A stretch of DNA of 64,000 bases from Winogradskyella wandonensis (lineage in GTDB: Bacteria > Bacteroidota > Bacteroidia > Flavobacteriales > Flavobacteriaceae), in contig NZ_SMGI01000002.1 in the NCBI RefSeq assembly GCF_004346845.1, forward strand, positions 186,001 to 250,000, read 5' to 3'. The notes beneath the pieces are model-generated. The model worked only from the letters and a program-made list of their open reading frames with translations. It was not told the origin of the DNA and made no database searches. Positions 34,254 to 43,854 of this stretch are shown here, piece after piece. The position numbers and the translations under genes are program-made. Each line of letters begins with the position of its first letter. Positions within the stretch are counted from its first letter, which is position 1.

Positions 34254-34769
34254 ATGAGAAAAACCTACTTACTCTTCATTTTACTTGCATTACTTAGCAG
34301 CTGTGGTTCTTCCCGAAAAGCCTCTAAAAGTTCAAAACGGAAAACCGTAATTACCACAAAAACAACATCGAAAAACCAAATATCCGACAAAGCACAATCT
34401 ATAATCAATTATGCCAAAACGTTTAAAGGAACTCGTTATAAATATGGTGGTACAACTAAAAAAGGGATGGATTGTTCTGGCTTAATTTATGCATCTTTTG
34501 GCGCTCATGATGTTGTTATGCCACGTACAACCCAAGCGCTCTCTTCTGCTGGAGATTGGGTTGATATAAAAAAGGTGCAGGAAGGTGATTTGGTATTTTT
34601 TGCTACTAAGAAAAATAGCCGAAAAGTAAATCACGTCGGGATTGTAACCGAAGTAAAAAATGGTGATATTTCTTTTATTCACGCATCTACAAGCCGCGGC
34701 GTAATGATATCTAAAGTCTCGGAGCGGTATTGGTACTTGGCTTACGTACAAGCAAGACGGTATTTGTAG
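34254..34769 (+). CDS. NlpC/P60-family cell wall hydrolase, lipoprotein
   Basis: This 171-residue putative endopeptidase of family C40 cleaves peptidoglycan stem peptides, typically between gamma-D-Glu and the third residue. The lipobox LSSC (Cys17) is followed by a basic, Ser/Lys-rich linker to about residue 45. The catalytic domain holds Cys74 in GMDCSGLIY, His127 in NHVGIV and a third residue, His143, in FIHAS. The triad is complete. It lies between lpxB and comEC. The stop codon is inside the stem of a repeat hairpin at 34766-34788. Confidence 0.93.
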   Translation: MRKTYLLFILLALLSSCGSSRKASKSSKRKTVITTKTTSKNQISDKAQSIINYAKTFKGTRYKYGGTTKKGMDCSGLIYASFGAHDVVMPRTTQALSSAGDWVDIKKVQEGDLVFFATKKNSRKVNHVGIVTEVKNGDISFIHASTSRGVMISKVSERYWYLAYVQARRYL

Positions 34770-34788
34770 CTTCGAGAGCCTCAGCTAC
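34766..34788. repeat. Conserved-loop hairpin, TCGA...CTC family (copy 7, at the nlpC stop)
   Basis: Perfect GTAGCT/AGCTAC stem with the loop TCGAGAGCCTC. The stop codon of the NlpC/P60 gene (TAG, 34767-34769) lies in the left arm. Confidence 0.7.
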
Positions 34789-34856
34789 CAACCTTAAAAA
34801 ATCTTAGCTACCAAATTAAGTGTATTACATTTCAATTTTTTGAGTAACTTTCTGTT

Positions 34857-36893
34857 ATGAAGTTGCTTAATTTCAACATAATAAAGCTCAGCATTTGCCT
34901 TATTATTGGCATATGTATTGGTTTTTATTTTGAAATTTCTATAAAAAACTCACTTTATGCACTTGTAATTTTAGGCTTAGGACTTACAGCAACATATCTC
35001 TACGCTTTTAAGAAGAATAAACTTACTCATCTGTTTGGCGGACTAGTTGTTTCAATATTCGTTCTGTTAGGTGTTCTAAGAACTCAGCTTTATGATGAAA
35101 CTATTCAACCGTCCCATTACATTAATTCTAAAATTGATTATTCAAATTATCAAGACTTCCAATTAAAAATAATAGAGCGTCTAAAACCTGATAATTACAA
35201 CTTAAAATATGTTGCAGAAATCATTAGCCTTAATGATATTAAAGCTAGTGGAAAAGTATTGCTGAATCTCCAAAAAGATTCTACACTTTATGATTTGGGT
35301 ATTGGAGAATTCTATTTTACAAACAGTCAACTTTCTCAAGTCTCAGGTCCAAAAAATCCTTTTCAGTTTGATTACAGGAATTATTTAAAGCAACGCAACA
35401 TCCATCACCAAATCTATTTAGATTCTAATGAACTGATTAAACTAGTAAGCCACTCAAAATCTATAGCGAGTTATGCCGACGCTTTTAGAACTCAAGTTAA
35501 CTTTAAGCTCGAAAAAGCAGGTTTTAAACCAGACACTTTAGCTATTATTAATGCACTATTATTAGGGCAGCGTCAAGATATAAGCCCCGAAATTTACAAT
35601 AACTACGTTAACGCGGGCACTATACACATACTTGCGGTTTCTGGACTTCATGTTGGGATTATTTTTATCATTCTCAATTATTTATTGAGGCCTTTACACC
35701 GATTAAAAAATGGGAAGCATATTCTAAAACCAATTTTAATTCTACTCGTACTTTGGTCGTTTGCTTTTGTCGCGGGATTATCACCTTCTGTTACGAGAGC
35801 GGTTACCATGTTTAGCATTATTACGTTTGCACAGTTTTTACGTCGTCCAACGAATATCTATAACACCATTACCATATCGGCTTTTATTTTATTGCTCTTG
35901 AAGCCTATTTATCTTTTCGATGTTGGTTTTCAGATGAGTTACTTAGCAGTATTAGCTATAGTAAGCATTCAACCTATGCTTTATAAATTATGGACACCTA
36001 AGTATAAAGTCGTAGATTATTTTTGGCAAATTTTTACAGTGACTATAGCAGCGCAATTAGGTGTTGCGCCAATTAGCTTGTTCTATTTTCATCAATTTCC
36101 AGGACTGTTTTTTGTTTCAAATTTGGTCATCATTCCCGTGTTAGGTGTTATACTAGGCTTAGGCATTTTGGTTATTCTACTAGCTTTAATAAACATATTG
36201 CCTAGCTTCCTTGCTAAAGGTTTCGGGTTTATTATTGAATCCTTGAATAACTTTATCGCTTGGATTGCCCAGTTTGAAAATTTCCTATTAAGAGACATCT
36301 CATTTAGTATCTATCATGTTTTAGCAAGCTATCTAATGATTATTAGTGGACTCTATCTCTTCAAACAAAAGTCAGTGAAATCAATACATTACTCGCTTTT
36401 TAGTGTGTTACTATTTTCTTGTGTTTTGATTTATACCAAACATAAAAACAGTACAAATGAGTTGGTGATATACAATAAAACCAGAGCTACAATTTTAGGA
36501 AAAAAAGCAGACCACCAGTTAGTCGTCTATCACAATTTAGATTCTAACGCTATCCTACATGAAAAGACTCTAAAAAATTACAAAGTTGGTCATTTTGTTA
36601 ATTCCACAATTTATGACCGTCTTGAACTAGTTTATAGTTTTAAAAATGAGAAAATTCTAATCGTCGATAGTTTAGGTGTCTACAATATAAAAAACTTTAA
36701 ACCAGATTATGTTCTGTTAAAAGACTCTCCAAAAATTAATCTCAATCGACTTATTGACTCTTTACAACCTAAGCAAATTATTGCCGATGCTAGTAATTAT
36801 AAATCTTATGTTGAGCGATGGAAACAAACGTGTAGGCATAAAAAAATCTCTTTCCATAATACTTATGAAAAGGGCGCTTTTATATTGAAATAA
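34857..36893 (+). CDS. comEC: ComEC/Rec2-family DNA uptake channel
   Basis: This 678-residue polytopic protein carries single-stranded DNA across the inner membrane during transformation in related systems. N-terminal membrane segments (about 10-75) precede an extracytoplasmic OB-like domain (residues ~85-190). The competence domain starts at AVSGLHVGIIF and has several helices to about 510. The C-terminal 160 residues occupy the place of the metallo-beta-lactamase-like domain but show no HxHxDH zinc motif, so that part appears degenerate or replaced. It is downstream of the surE-lpxB-nlpC genes; no other competence gene is nearby. Confidence 0.9.
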   Translation: MKLLNFNIIKLSICLIIGICIGFYFEISIKNSLYALVILGLGLTATYLYAFKKNKLTHLFGGLVVSIFVLLGVLRTQLYDETIQPSHYINSKIDYSNYQDFQLKIIERLKPDNYNLKYVAEIISLNDIKASGKVLLNLQKDSTLYDLGIGEFYFTNSQLSQVSGPKNPFQFDYRNYLKQRNIHHQIYLDSNELIKLVSHSKSIASYADAFRTQVNFKLEKAGFKPDTLAIINALLLGQRQDISPEIYNNYVNAGTIHILAVSGLHVGIIFIILNYLLRPLHRLKNGKHILKPILILLVLWSFAFVAGLSPSVTRAVTMFSIITFAQFLRRPTNIYNTITISAFILLLLKPIYLFDVGFQMSYLAVLAIVSIQPMLYKLWTPKYKVVDYFWQIFTVTIAAQLGVAPISLFYFHQFPGLFFVSNLVIIPVLGVILGLGILVILLALINILPSFLAKGFGFIIESLNNFIAWIAQFENFLLRDISFSIYHVLASYLMIISGLYLFKQKSVKSIHYSLFSVLLFSCVLIYTKHKNSTNELVIYNKTRATILGKKADHQLVVYHNLDSNAILHEKTLKNYKVGHFVNSTIYDRLELVYSFKNEKILIVDSLGVYNIKNFKPDYVLLKDSPKINLNRLIDSLQPKQIIADASNYKSYVERWKQTCRHKKISFHNTYEKGAFILK

Positions 36894-36916
36894 AATTAAT
36901 TTGATAAAAAAGCCAT

Positions 36917-36940
36917 TGTGACTACGCTCAAGGTCACACA
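36917..36940. repeat. Degenerate TCGA...CTC repeat between comEC and the thioredoxin-like gene
   Basis: GACTACGCTCAAGGT resembles the family loop and its right flank. An alternative TGTGAC/GTCACA stem is perfect and could serve as a terminator for the convergent genes. Confidence 0.4.
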
Positions 36941-36949
36941 CCAAACTTA

Positions 36950-37504
36950 TTACTTTGTTTGTCCGAAGCTAGGTTTAAAGTTCTTGTAGTACTCGTTAAA
37001 TGCCTCTTGAGATGTCATAGATTTGTACTCATCGCTTTTAAACAATTTTAAGTACAACTCTAATTGTTGAGGATTTTGATAACCTGTAATTGGGGCGATA
37101 AGTCGTAATTCTTCATCAAAAAAAGCAATGGTCGGATATGCCCTAATTTGAAGAAATCGAGAAAATTCGTGAGGACTATTTCGTCTATTAGCTTTGCTTG
37201 CGTCATAACCAGGATTAGAAAAGGTATTATCCTTGTACGTGATGGTTGAGTTACCTTCCGCATTAAATTTTACAGCGTAAAAATTAGCGTTGACATACTC
37301 TACCACATCTTTATTCTGAAAGGTATTTCTATCTAACATTTTACAAGGACCACACCAGTTGGTATAGACGTCCATCATAATTTTCTTAGGATTCTTTTTT
37401 TGAAGTGCTACGGCTTCTTCAAAAGTTATCCAATTAATTTCTTGTGCTGATATGTTTATTGTAAAGAACACAACAAACATTCCAAATATTATCTTTTTCA
37501 TCAT
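36950..37504 (-). CDS. Secreted thioredoxin-fold protein
   Basis: This 184-residue protein has a cleavable signal peptide (about 1-20, ending ISAQ). Its thioredoxin-like domain has the redox motif CGPC at 51-54 in TNWCGPCKMLD, and the cis-Pro loop in RAYPTIAFF. The extended region YKDNTFSNPGYDASKANRRN between them is typical of the DUF255/thioredoxin_7-like group. It probably reduces or isomerises periplasmic disulfides, but its partner is unknown. It stands alone, convergent with comEC. Confidence 0.88.
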   Translation of the reverse strand: MMKKIIFGMFVVFFTINISAQEINWITFEEAVALQKKNPKKIMMDVYTNWCGPCKMLDRNTFQNKDVVEYVNANFYAVKFNAEGNSTITYKDNTFSNPGYDASKANRRNSPHEFSRFLQIRAYPTIAFFDEELRLIAPITGYQNPQQLELYLKLFKSDEYKSMTSQEAFNEYYKNFKPSFGQTK

Positions 37505-37529
37505 ATCTACTCAGTAGCAATTACTAGAC

Positions 37530-37537
37530 CAAACTTA
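37530..37537 (-). promoter_or_regulatory. Promoter -7 box of the thioredoxin-like gene
   Basis: TAAGTTTG on the minus strand fits TAnnTTTG, 26 bases before the start. No correctly spaced TTG was seen. Confidence 0.45.
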
Positions 37538-37540
37538 CAA

Positions 37541-37566
37541 AATAAAAACGCCCCATTACGGGGCGT
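37541..37566 (-). terminator. Terminator of the peptidase-transporter pair
   Basis: ACGCCCC (37548-37554) pairs with GGGGCGT (37560-37566), 5-base loop. On the minus strand the stem is followed by TTTTTATTTT, ending transcription after the POT transporter. Confidence 0.85.
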
Positions 37567-37587
37567 AGTGTTTATTTTAACTTTTTT

Positions 37588-39180
37588 CTAGCGAATGCCA
37601 TGCATCATCTTAATTAATGTTTTATTTAGTATTAACATGATTATTCCGGCTCCGACAGGAATAGCAGTAAATATCAAGAAGAAGGTCGCCATACCATATT
37701 CCTCAACAATTGGGTCAATATAACTTCCTGTCCATCCAGCAGTAAGGTTAGCGATAAAGTTTGCTACAAACCAAATACCAAACATCATACCCACTAACTT
37801 TAAAGGTGCCAATTTACTAACGTAAGACAAGCCAACTGGAGACACACATAACTCTCCTAATGTATGGAATAAGTAAGCTAGTACTAAAAATATCATACTA
37901 ACAGAAGCTGTTTTAGCTCCTAGAGGAATACCCATAGAACCATAAGCTAAAATTCCAAATCCAAGACCTAGTAGCATTAGTCCAATTGCAAACTTCACTG
38001 GACCTGATGGGTTGTATTTACTTTCCCACAATTTAGAAAATAATGGTGCAAAAGCAATAATAAAGAAGGAATTTAGAATTCCGAACCATGATGCTTTAAC
38101 TTCAGCAACTTCAGCACTAAACTCTCTATTCAACATCCATATTACGATTCCCCATATAATAACAAAACTCGTACCTAGTAAAACATTTGATAATGCATAT
38201 TTTGCAAATGTTTGTTTAAATAATAGAATTAAAACCCAAGTAATAATTAACATAGGCACCACCGTAAGAAGTGTATTAAATATCTTAAATGTAGTAGCGC
38301 CATCACCCGTTAAAATACGATCAGTGTAATCTGCAGCAAAAATTGTCATTGAACCTCCTGCCTGCTCAAAAGCCCACCAAAAGAATATTGTAAAGAAAGA
38401 AAACACACCAATAACTTTTAATCTATCTGCCGTGATTTTTGATTTAGAAGCATGGTCAGCTACAGCCTCTATTGCATCTTTAGTATCTTCAATAGAATCT
38501 TCGATAGCATCATCTAAATCTTCAGCATCTTTTGGTGATAAACCAATATTCCCAAATATTTTTTGCGCAAAGAAGAATTGTAACATCCCAAAAAACATAA
38601 AAATACCAGCAAGCCCAAAACCATAATGCCACCCAACCGATTCACCAATATAGCCACACAATAGAATACCTAAGAAGGCTCCTGCGTTAATTCCCATATA
38701 AAAAATCGTATAACCAGCATCCTTTTCTTTTCCTTGAGATTTATATAGTTGCCCAACAATTGAAGAAATATTCGGCTTAAAAAGACCATTACCAATAATT
38801 AAAAGTCCAAGACCTAAGTAGAAAAACATATCAGCAGTAACTTCAAGCGCCATCGAAGCATGCCCTAGTGTCATCAATAAAGCTCCTAGAACCACAGCTT
38901 TTCTATATCCCATTATTTTATCAGCTATAAAGCCTCCAATAATCGGGGTTATATAAACTAATCCTGTATACCATCCATAAAGAATTAATGCCTCTGATCT
39001 TTCCCAGCCCCAGCCTCCTTCACCTAGAATAGCTGCAGTTAAGAAAAGTACAAGTAACGCTCTCATCCCATAGTAAGAAAAACGTTCCCACATTTCAGTA
39101 AAAAAGAGCACAAATAATCCTGATGGGTGACCTAAAACAGTCTTTTGATTTGTTTCCGAACCTCCAAATTTAAATTCCAT
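37588..39180 (-). CDS. Proton-dependent oligopeptide transporter (POT/PTR2 family)
   Basis: This 530-residue secondary transporter of the major facilitator superfamily imports di- and tripeptides with protons. It begins with GHPSGLFVLFFTEMWERFSYYGMRALLVL, holding the ExxERFxYY proton-coupling motif of POT proteins, and has about 14 membrane segments. A charged loop around residue 220-245 (DAEDLDDAIEDSIEDTKDAIE) lies between the bundles. It lies 31 bases downstream of a dipeptidyl-peptidase gene on the same strand, so peptides cut outside the inner membrane could be imported by this carrier. Confidence 0.92.
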   Translation of the reverse strand: MEFKFGGSETNQKTVLGHPSGLFVLFFTEMWERFSYYGMRALLVLFLTAAILGEGGWGWERSEALILYGWYTGLVYITPIIGGFIADKIMGYRKAVVLGALLMTLGHASMALEVTADMFFYLGLGLLIIGNGLFKPNISSIVGQLYKSQGKEKDAGYTIFYMGINAGAFLGILLCGYIGESVGWHYGFGLAGIFMFFGMLQFFFAQKIFGNIGLSPKDAEDLDDAIEDSIEDTKDAIEAVADHASKSKITADRLKVIGVFSFFTIFFWWAFEQAGGSMTIFAADYTDRILTGDGATTFKIFNTLLTVVPMLIITWVLILLFKQTFAKYALSNVLLGTSFVIIWGIVIWMLNREFSAEVAEVKASWFGILNSFFIIAFAPLFSKLWESKYNPSGPVKFAIGLMLLGLGFGILAYGSMGIPLGAKTASVSMIFLVLAYLFHTLGELCVSPVGLSYVSKLAPLKLVGMMFGIWFVANFIANLTAGWTGSYIDPIVEEYGMATFFLIFTAIPVGAGIIMLILNKTLIKMMHGIR

Positions 39181-39211
39181 ATATAATTATATTAGTTAGT
39201 ATTTAGTTAGT

Positions 39212-41443
39212 TTATCCTTTAATCTTTGACTTCACTTCTTCTTTATTATCACTCTTTACGCGTTTATCGCCAAGTGTTTTATGAATAAAGTCCGTCATTT
39301 TAGTGTATAAATGTAATCTAGTATTTCCGCCGTAGATACCATGATTTTTATCTGGATATACCATCCATTCAAACTGCTTATTGGCTTGCACTAAGGCTTC
39401 AACCATTCGCATGGTATTCTGTAAATGCACATTATCATCTCCAGAACCATGAATTAGTAAAAAGTCACCTTTAAGTTTATCAACATGGTTTATAGGTGAG
39501 TTTTCATCATATCCGCTAGGATTTTCCTGAGGTGTAGTCATGTAACGCTCCGTATAAATGGTATCGTAAAAACGCCAACTTGTTACTGGCGCTACGGCTA
39601 TAGCCATTTTAAATACATCATTACCCTTGAATAAGGCATTACTACTCATAAAACCTCCATAACTCCATCCCCAAATACCAATTCTGCTTTCATCTATGTA
39701 AGGCAAAGCGCCTAGTTTTTTTGCAGCTTCAATTTGGTCTTCAACCTCGTATTTACCAAGTTCATTTTGTGTTACTTTTTTAAAATCCGCACCCTTATAT
39801 CCTGTTCCTCTTCCATCGACACAAGCTACAATATAACCTTCTTGAGCTAAGTGTTGGTACCAATAGTCATTAGCACCATTCCAGCGATTTGCCACTTGCT
39901 GTGAACCTGGGCCTGAATACTGATACATAAAGAGTGGATACTTCTTATTTGGGTCGAAATCCGCAGGCTTTATCATCCACATATTTAGTTCGTTTCCGTT
40001 AACAGAAATTGTACTAAATTCTTTCTTAGAAGTTACGTAATCTGCAACTTTTTGCGCTAATCTATCGTTATCCTTAATGCTCTTAATCAGTTTTCCTGAT
40101 TTTGAATCGTTTAAAGTGTACTCTTGCGGCGAAGTTGCACTAGAATGTGTATTAATGAAATAGGTGAAATCTGCGCTAAAAGAAGCACTATTTGTACCAT
40201 CTCGTTTGGTTAAACGCTTTTTGTTTTTTCCGTTAAGTTTTACAGAATAGACATCTCTATTAATTGAGCCGTTTTCAACCGATTGATAAAAAATAGTCTT
40301 AGAATCTTCGTCAAACCCATAATAATTAGTGACTTCCCAATCACCATCAGTAACTTGATTAATTAATTCACCATCTTTAGTGTAGTGATATATATGATTG
40401 TATCCGTCTTTTTCACTAGTCCAAATAAAGCTATTATCTTTTAAAAACGTAAGATTGAAAGTCACATCAACATAGGCCTTATCGGTTTCAGCCAAAACTA
40501 ATTTTGAAGTACTCTTAGCTGTATCAATCATCCACAAATCCAATTCGTTTTGATGACGATTCATATACTGTGCGCTTAACACATCAGCATCGTTGGTCCA
40601 ATTCAATCTTGCAATGTAAAAATCGTTATAAGACTTATCAACTTTGATTTCTGAAAGTGCATCAGATTTTAAATCATAAAGGTGCAAGGATACTTTGGAG
40701 TTTTTCTCTCCAGCTTTAGGATATTTAAACACTTGCTGTGTTTGGTACAATCCACTCCCAAAAACATCCATCGAAAATTCTGGAACTTCTGTTTCATCAA
40801 ATCTTATGAAGGCTATTTTATTGCTATCGGCATTCCAGTCAAAGGCACGCACAAAACTAAACTCTTCTTCGTAAACCCAATCTGTAATACCGTTAATGAT
40901 ACTATTCTTCTTACCATCAAACGTCAATTGCTTAGTCTCTCCAGAAGTTAAATCTTTAACGTACAAGTTATTTTCGTAACCGTAAGCTACCTTTTGCCCA
41001 TCAGGAGAAAATGTAGGTTCTTGCACCAAATTATCACTAAGTTTTGATATGCTTTTGGTCTTTGTATCATAAATGTAATATTCGCCTAGCGTCGAACGTC
41101 TAAAAACGGGTTGAGACTGTGTCGTCAACAAAATTTTAGATTCGTCTTTACTGAAGCTATAATCAAAAAACGCCTGTACCTCGACTAAATTTGCAGAGTT
41201 TACAAGCGTATTTACTTTTTCTAAAGTCTTATAATCGTAAATATCTATAGACGATGTTCTGGCACTTCTATCAAAATTTAAAACGGAATATTGTTGCCCG
41301 TTGTTCATAGAATGCAGGGCTTGCATGCCTTCGGTTCTAAAAGAACCATTCCAAATTTCTTCTAAGCTAATTTGTTTGTTCTGAGCTGTTACGAGAGTTG
41401 TAACAAATAAGGCAATTAGGCCTAAAGCGTGCGATAATTTCAT
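39212..41443 (-). CDS. S9-family dipeptidyl/tripeptidyl peptidase (DPP-IV-like)
   Basis: This 743-residue secreted serine peptidase has a signal peptide (1-20, ending VTAQ), an N-terminal beta-propeller (about 60-480, DPPIV_N type) with the double-Glu segment YEEEFSF, and an alpha/beta-hydrolase domain. The nucleophile Ser594 is in GWSYGGF, the acid is Asp669 or 670 in GSGDDNVH, and His701 is in KNHGIYGG. It should release X-Pro or similar short peptides from N-termini. It is paired with the POT transporter downstream. Confidence 0.93.
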   Translation of the reverse strand: MKLSHALGLIALFVTTLVTAQNKQISLEEIWNGSFRTEGMQALHSMNNGQQYSVLNFDRSARTSSIDIYDYKTLEKVNTLVNSANLVEVQAFFDYSFSKDESKILLTTQSQPVFRRSTLGEYYIYDTKTKSISKLSDNLVQEPTFSPDGQKVAYGYENNLYVKDLTSGETKQLTFDGKKNSIINGITDWVYEEEFSFVRAFDWNADSNKIAFIRFDETEVPEFSMDVFGSGLYQTQQVFKYPKAGEKNSKVSLHLYDLKSDALSEIKVDKSYNDFYIARLNWTNDADVLSAQYMNRHQNELDLWMIDTAKSTSKLVLAETDKAYVDVTFNLTFLKDNSFIWTSEKDGYNHIYHYTKDGELINQVTDGDWEVTNYYGFDEDSKTIFYQSVENGSINRDVYSVKLNGKNKKRLTKRDGTNSASFSADFTYFINTHSSATSPQEYTLNDSKSGKLIKSIKDNDRLAQKVADYVTSKKEFSTISVNGNELNMWMIKPADFDPNKKYPLFMYQYSGPGSQQVANRWNGANDYWYQHLAQEGYIVACVDGRGTGYKGADFKKVTQNELGKYEVEDQIEAAKKLGALPYIDESRIGIWGWSYGGFMSSNALFKGNDVFKMAIAVAPVTSWRFYDTIYTERYMTTPQENPSGYDENSPINHVDKLKGDFLLIHGSGDDNVHLQNTMRMVEALVQANKQFEWMVYPDKNHGIYGGNTRLHLYTKMTDFIHKTLGDKRVKSDNKEEVKSKIKG

Positions 41444-41563
41444 TAATTATTATGATTTGATAAAGCAATGCCAAGTTTACTAAAAAATATGCAAAAAACC
41501 CGAATTATTAACAGTAAATCGGCAATATCAAGAAACCTTCATCACATATTGTACCAATCGTAG

Positions 41564-41571
41564 TATCTTTG
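41564..41571 (+). promoter_or_regulatory. HMG-CoA reductase promoter, -7 box
   Basis: TATCTTTG fits TAnnTTTG, 18 bases before the ATG. The nearest TTG (41549) is too close to be the -33 element. Confidence 0.5.
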
Positions 41572-41589
41572 TGTTTTAAATAGAAAAAC

Positions 41590-42891
41590 ATGGCTAAACC
41601 CATTACAGGATTTTCAAAATTAACTAAAGCACAAAAAATAGATTGGCTATTAGAAAATTACTTTAGTGATAGCGAATCGGCTAGAAAAACCGTCACACAA
41701 TATTTTAATTCAGATGAAAAACTTCAGAAACTTCATGATGAATTTATCGAAAATTCTATAAGTAATTTCTATTTACCACTTGGTGTAGCACCAAATTTTA
41801 TAATTAACAACGCTTTCTACACTATCCCAATGGCTATTGAAGAAAGCTCGGTCGTTGCTGCCGCTAGCAAAGCTGCCAAATTTTGGATGGATCGTGGTGG
41901 CTTTAAAGCCAATGTCATTTCTAGCGTAAAAATTGGTCAAGTTCATTTCACGTTTTCAGGAAACAAAGATGATTTAATCCGTTATTTTGAAGCAATAAAA
42001 CCCGCTCTAATTTCCGAAACCGCTCCAATAACCAAAAACATGGAGCGTCGCGGCGGAGGTATTTTGGATATTGAATTGAGAGACAAGACAGCGGTTTTAG
42101 AAAACTATTACCAGTTGCATGCCACTTTTGAGACTTTGGATGCCATGGGCGCCAATTTTATCAACTCCTGTTTAGAACAGTTTGCAGAAACATTTAAATC
42201 CCATGCAGAAGCCAACCACATCAGAGGGCTGAATGTTGTTATGAGTATTTTGTCTAATTATGTTCCGAATTGCTTGGTTAGAGCAGAGGTACGTTGTAAA
42301 ATATCAGAATTAAAAGATAAAGATATTCCTAATCCTGAAGCGTTTGCAGAAAAATTTAAACAAGCTGTAGCAATAGCCGAAGTAGAACCGCATCGCGCTG
42401 TGACCCATAATAAAGGTATAATGAATGGTATTGACGCAGTTGTACTTGCTACAGGTAACGATTTCAGAGCTGTAGAAGCTGGCGTACATGCCTACGCATC
42501 TAAAGACGGTACTTATACCAGTCTTACGCATTGTAGTATAGACAACGACGAATTTTGTTTTTGGCTGGAGATTCCACTTGCCTTAGGTACTATTGGCGGT
42601 TTAACAAGTTTGCATCCGTTAGTGAAATTTAATTTAGAATTGCTTGGCAAACCTTCGGCTAAAAAATTAATGGAAATCGTTGCCGTTGCCGGATTAGCTC
42701 AAAATTTTGCTGCTTTAAAATCCTTAACTACAACAGGTATTCAAAAAGGACATATGAAAATGCACTTAATGAATATCTTAAACCAATTTGAAGCTAGCGA
42801 GAATGAGCGTATACAACTCGTTGAGTACTTTAAAAATAATACTGTAACCCATAGTGCTGTTGTTGAAGCTATTGAAAAACTGAGAAATTAA
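41590..42891 (+). CDS. mvaA: Hydroxymethylglutaryl-CoA reductase, class II
   Basis: This 433-residue enzyme converts HMG-CoA and mevalonate, feeding isoprenoid synthesis by the mevalonate pathway. The class II pattern is clear: catalytic Glu in AIEESSVVAAAS (Glu84/85), Lys in THNKGIMNGID, Asp in GNDFRAVEAGVHAYA, and the C-terminal His in KGHMKMHL. Class II enzymes were first described as degradative, but in Bacteroidota they serve biosynthesis. Its stop overlaps the start of the GHMP kinase gene (TAATG), so the two are a coupled pair. Confidence 0.95.
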   Translation: MAKPITGFSKLTKAQKIDWLLENYFSDSESARKTVTQYFNSDEKLQKLHDEFIENSISNFYLPLGVAPNFIINNAFYTIPMAIEESSVVAAASKAAKFWMDRGGFKANVISSVKIGQVHFTFSGNKDDLIRYFEAIKPALISETAPITKNMERRGGGILDIELRDKTAVLENYYQLHATFETLDAMGANFINSCLEQFAETFKSHAEANHIRGLNVVMSILSNYVPNCLVRAEVRCKISELKDKDIPNPEAFAEKFKQAVAIAEVEPHRAVTHNKGIMNGIDAVVLATGNDFRAVEAGVHAYASKDGTYTSLTHCSIDNDEFCFWLEIPLALGTIGGLTSLHPLVKFNLELLGKPSAKKLMEIVAVAGLAQNFAALKSLTTTGIQKGHMKMHLMNILNQFEASENERIQLVEYFKNNTVTHSAVVEAIEKLRN

Positions 42892-43799
42892 TGGAGTTTA
42901 AAAGCAACGGTAAACTTCTACTCACGGGTGAATATTTAGTTCTTAATGGAGCTAAAGCAATGGCACTGCCAACACGTTTTGGACAAAGTTTGATTGTCGA
43001 TAAAACAAAAAAGCCTATAATTTCTTGGGTAAGTTATGATGAAACAAATGCTATTTGGTTTAAGGAGCAATTTAGTATTTCTCAGGTTTTCTCGAATACC
43101 ATTAACCCAGATAATGACGTTTCCGAACGCTTAATTCAGATTTTTAAAAGCATTAAAAAATTAAATCCTAAGTTTCTAAACTCTAATTTTGGTTATAATA
43201 TTAAAACCACACAAGATTTTAATCGTTCGTGGGGTTTGGGTACATCTTCAACCTTAATAAATAATTTAGCGAGTTGGGCAAATGTCAATGCTTATGATTT
43301 GTTAGAACTAACCTTTGGCGGAAGTGGATATGATATTGCCTGCGCACAATCCGATAGCGCTATTATCTATCAATTAGAAGAAAACAAGCCTAATGTTACC
43401 GAGGTCAAATTCAGTCCTCCATTTAAAGACAACATTTACTTTGTATATCTCAATCAGAAGCAAAATAGTAGAGATGGTATTAAAACCTACCGAGCTTTTA
43501 AAGGTGACTTACTAAAACCAATAAAAGACATTAATGCTTTAACAGAAGCGTTACTTACTTGCTGTGACCTAAAATCTTTTGAAGATTTAATTACCACTCA
43601 CGAAGAGATTGTTGCAAAAATTATAAATCAAAAACCCGTAAAACAACGGCTATTTAACGATTTTGATGGTGCTGTAAAAAGTCTTGGCGCTTGGGGTGGC
43701 GATTTTGTTTTAGTTACAGCCAATGAAAATCCTAAGGATTATTTTAATTCCAAAGGCTATAACACAGTAATTAGTTTTTTAGATATGATTAAAGCATAA
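42891..43799 (+). CDS. GYDIA-family GHMP kinase, probable mevalonate-pathway kinase
   Basis: This 302-residue small-molecule kinase of the GHMP superfamily has an N-terminal SNGKLLLTGEYLVLNGAKA strand-turn. The ATP loop region is RSWGLGTSSTLINNLA, a divergent form of the PxxxGLGSSAA motif, and the central GGSGYDIACA gives the group its name. The coupling to HMG-CoA reductase makes a mevalonate-pathway step the likely job, most simply mevalonate kinase; phosphomevalonate kinase cannot be ruled out. A perfect palindromic terminator begins inside its stop codon. Confidence 0.85.
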   Translation: MEFKSNGKLLLTGEYLVLNGAKAMALPTRFGQSLIVDKTKKPIISWVSYDETNAIWFKEQFSISQVFSNTINPDNDVSERLIQIFKSIKKLNPKFLNSNFGYNIKTTQDFNRSWGLGTSSTLINNLASWANVNAYDLLELTFGGSGYDIACAQSDSAIIYQLEENKPNVTEVKFSPPFKDNIYFVYLNQKQNSRDGIKTYRAFKGDLLKPIKDINALTEALLTCCDLKSFEDLITTHEEIVAKIINQKPVKQRLFNDFDGAVKSLGAWGGDFVLVTANENPKDYFNSKGYNTVISFLDMIKA

Positions 43800-43827
43800 A
43801 AAAGCCTTGCAATTGCAAGGCTTTTTT
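43798..43827. terminator. Bidirectional terminator between the GHMP kinase and ppiD-like genes
   Basis: A perfect 30-base palindrome: AAAAAAGCCTTGCAA and its complement without a spacer, with A and T runs serving both convergent genes. Confidence 0.9.
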
Positions 43828-43854
43828 ATTAATTATATTTTATAAAGTCTAAAA

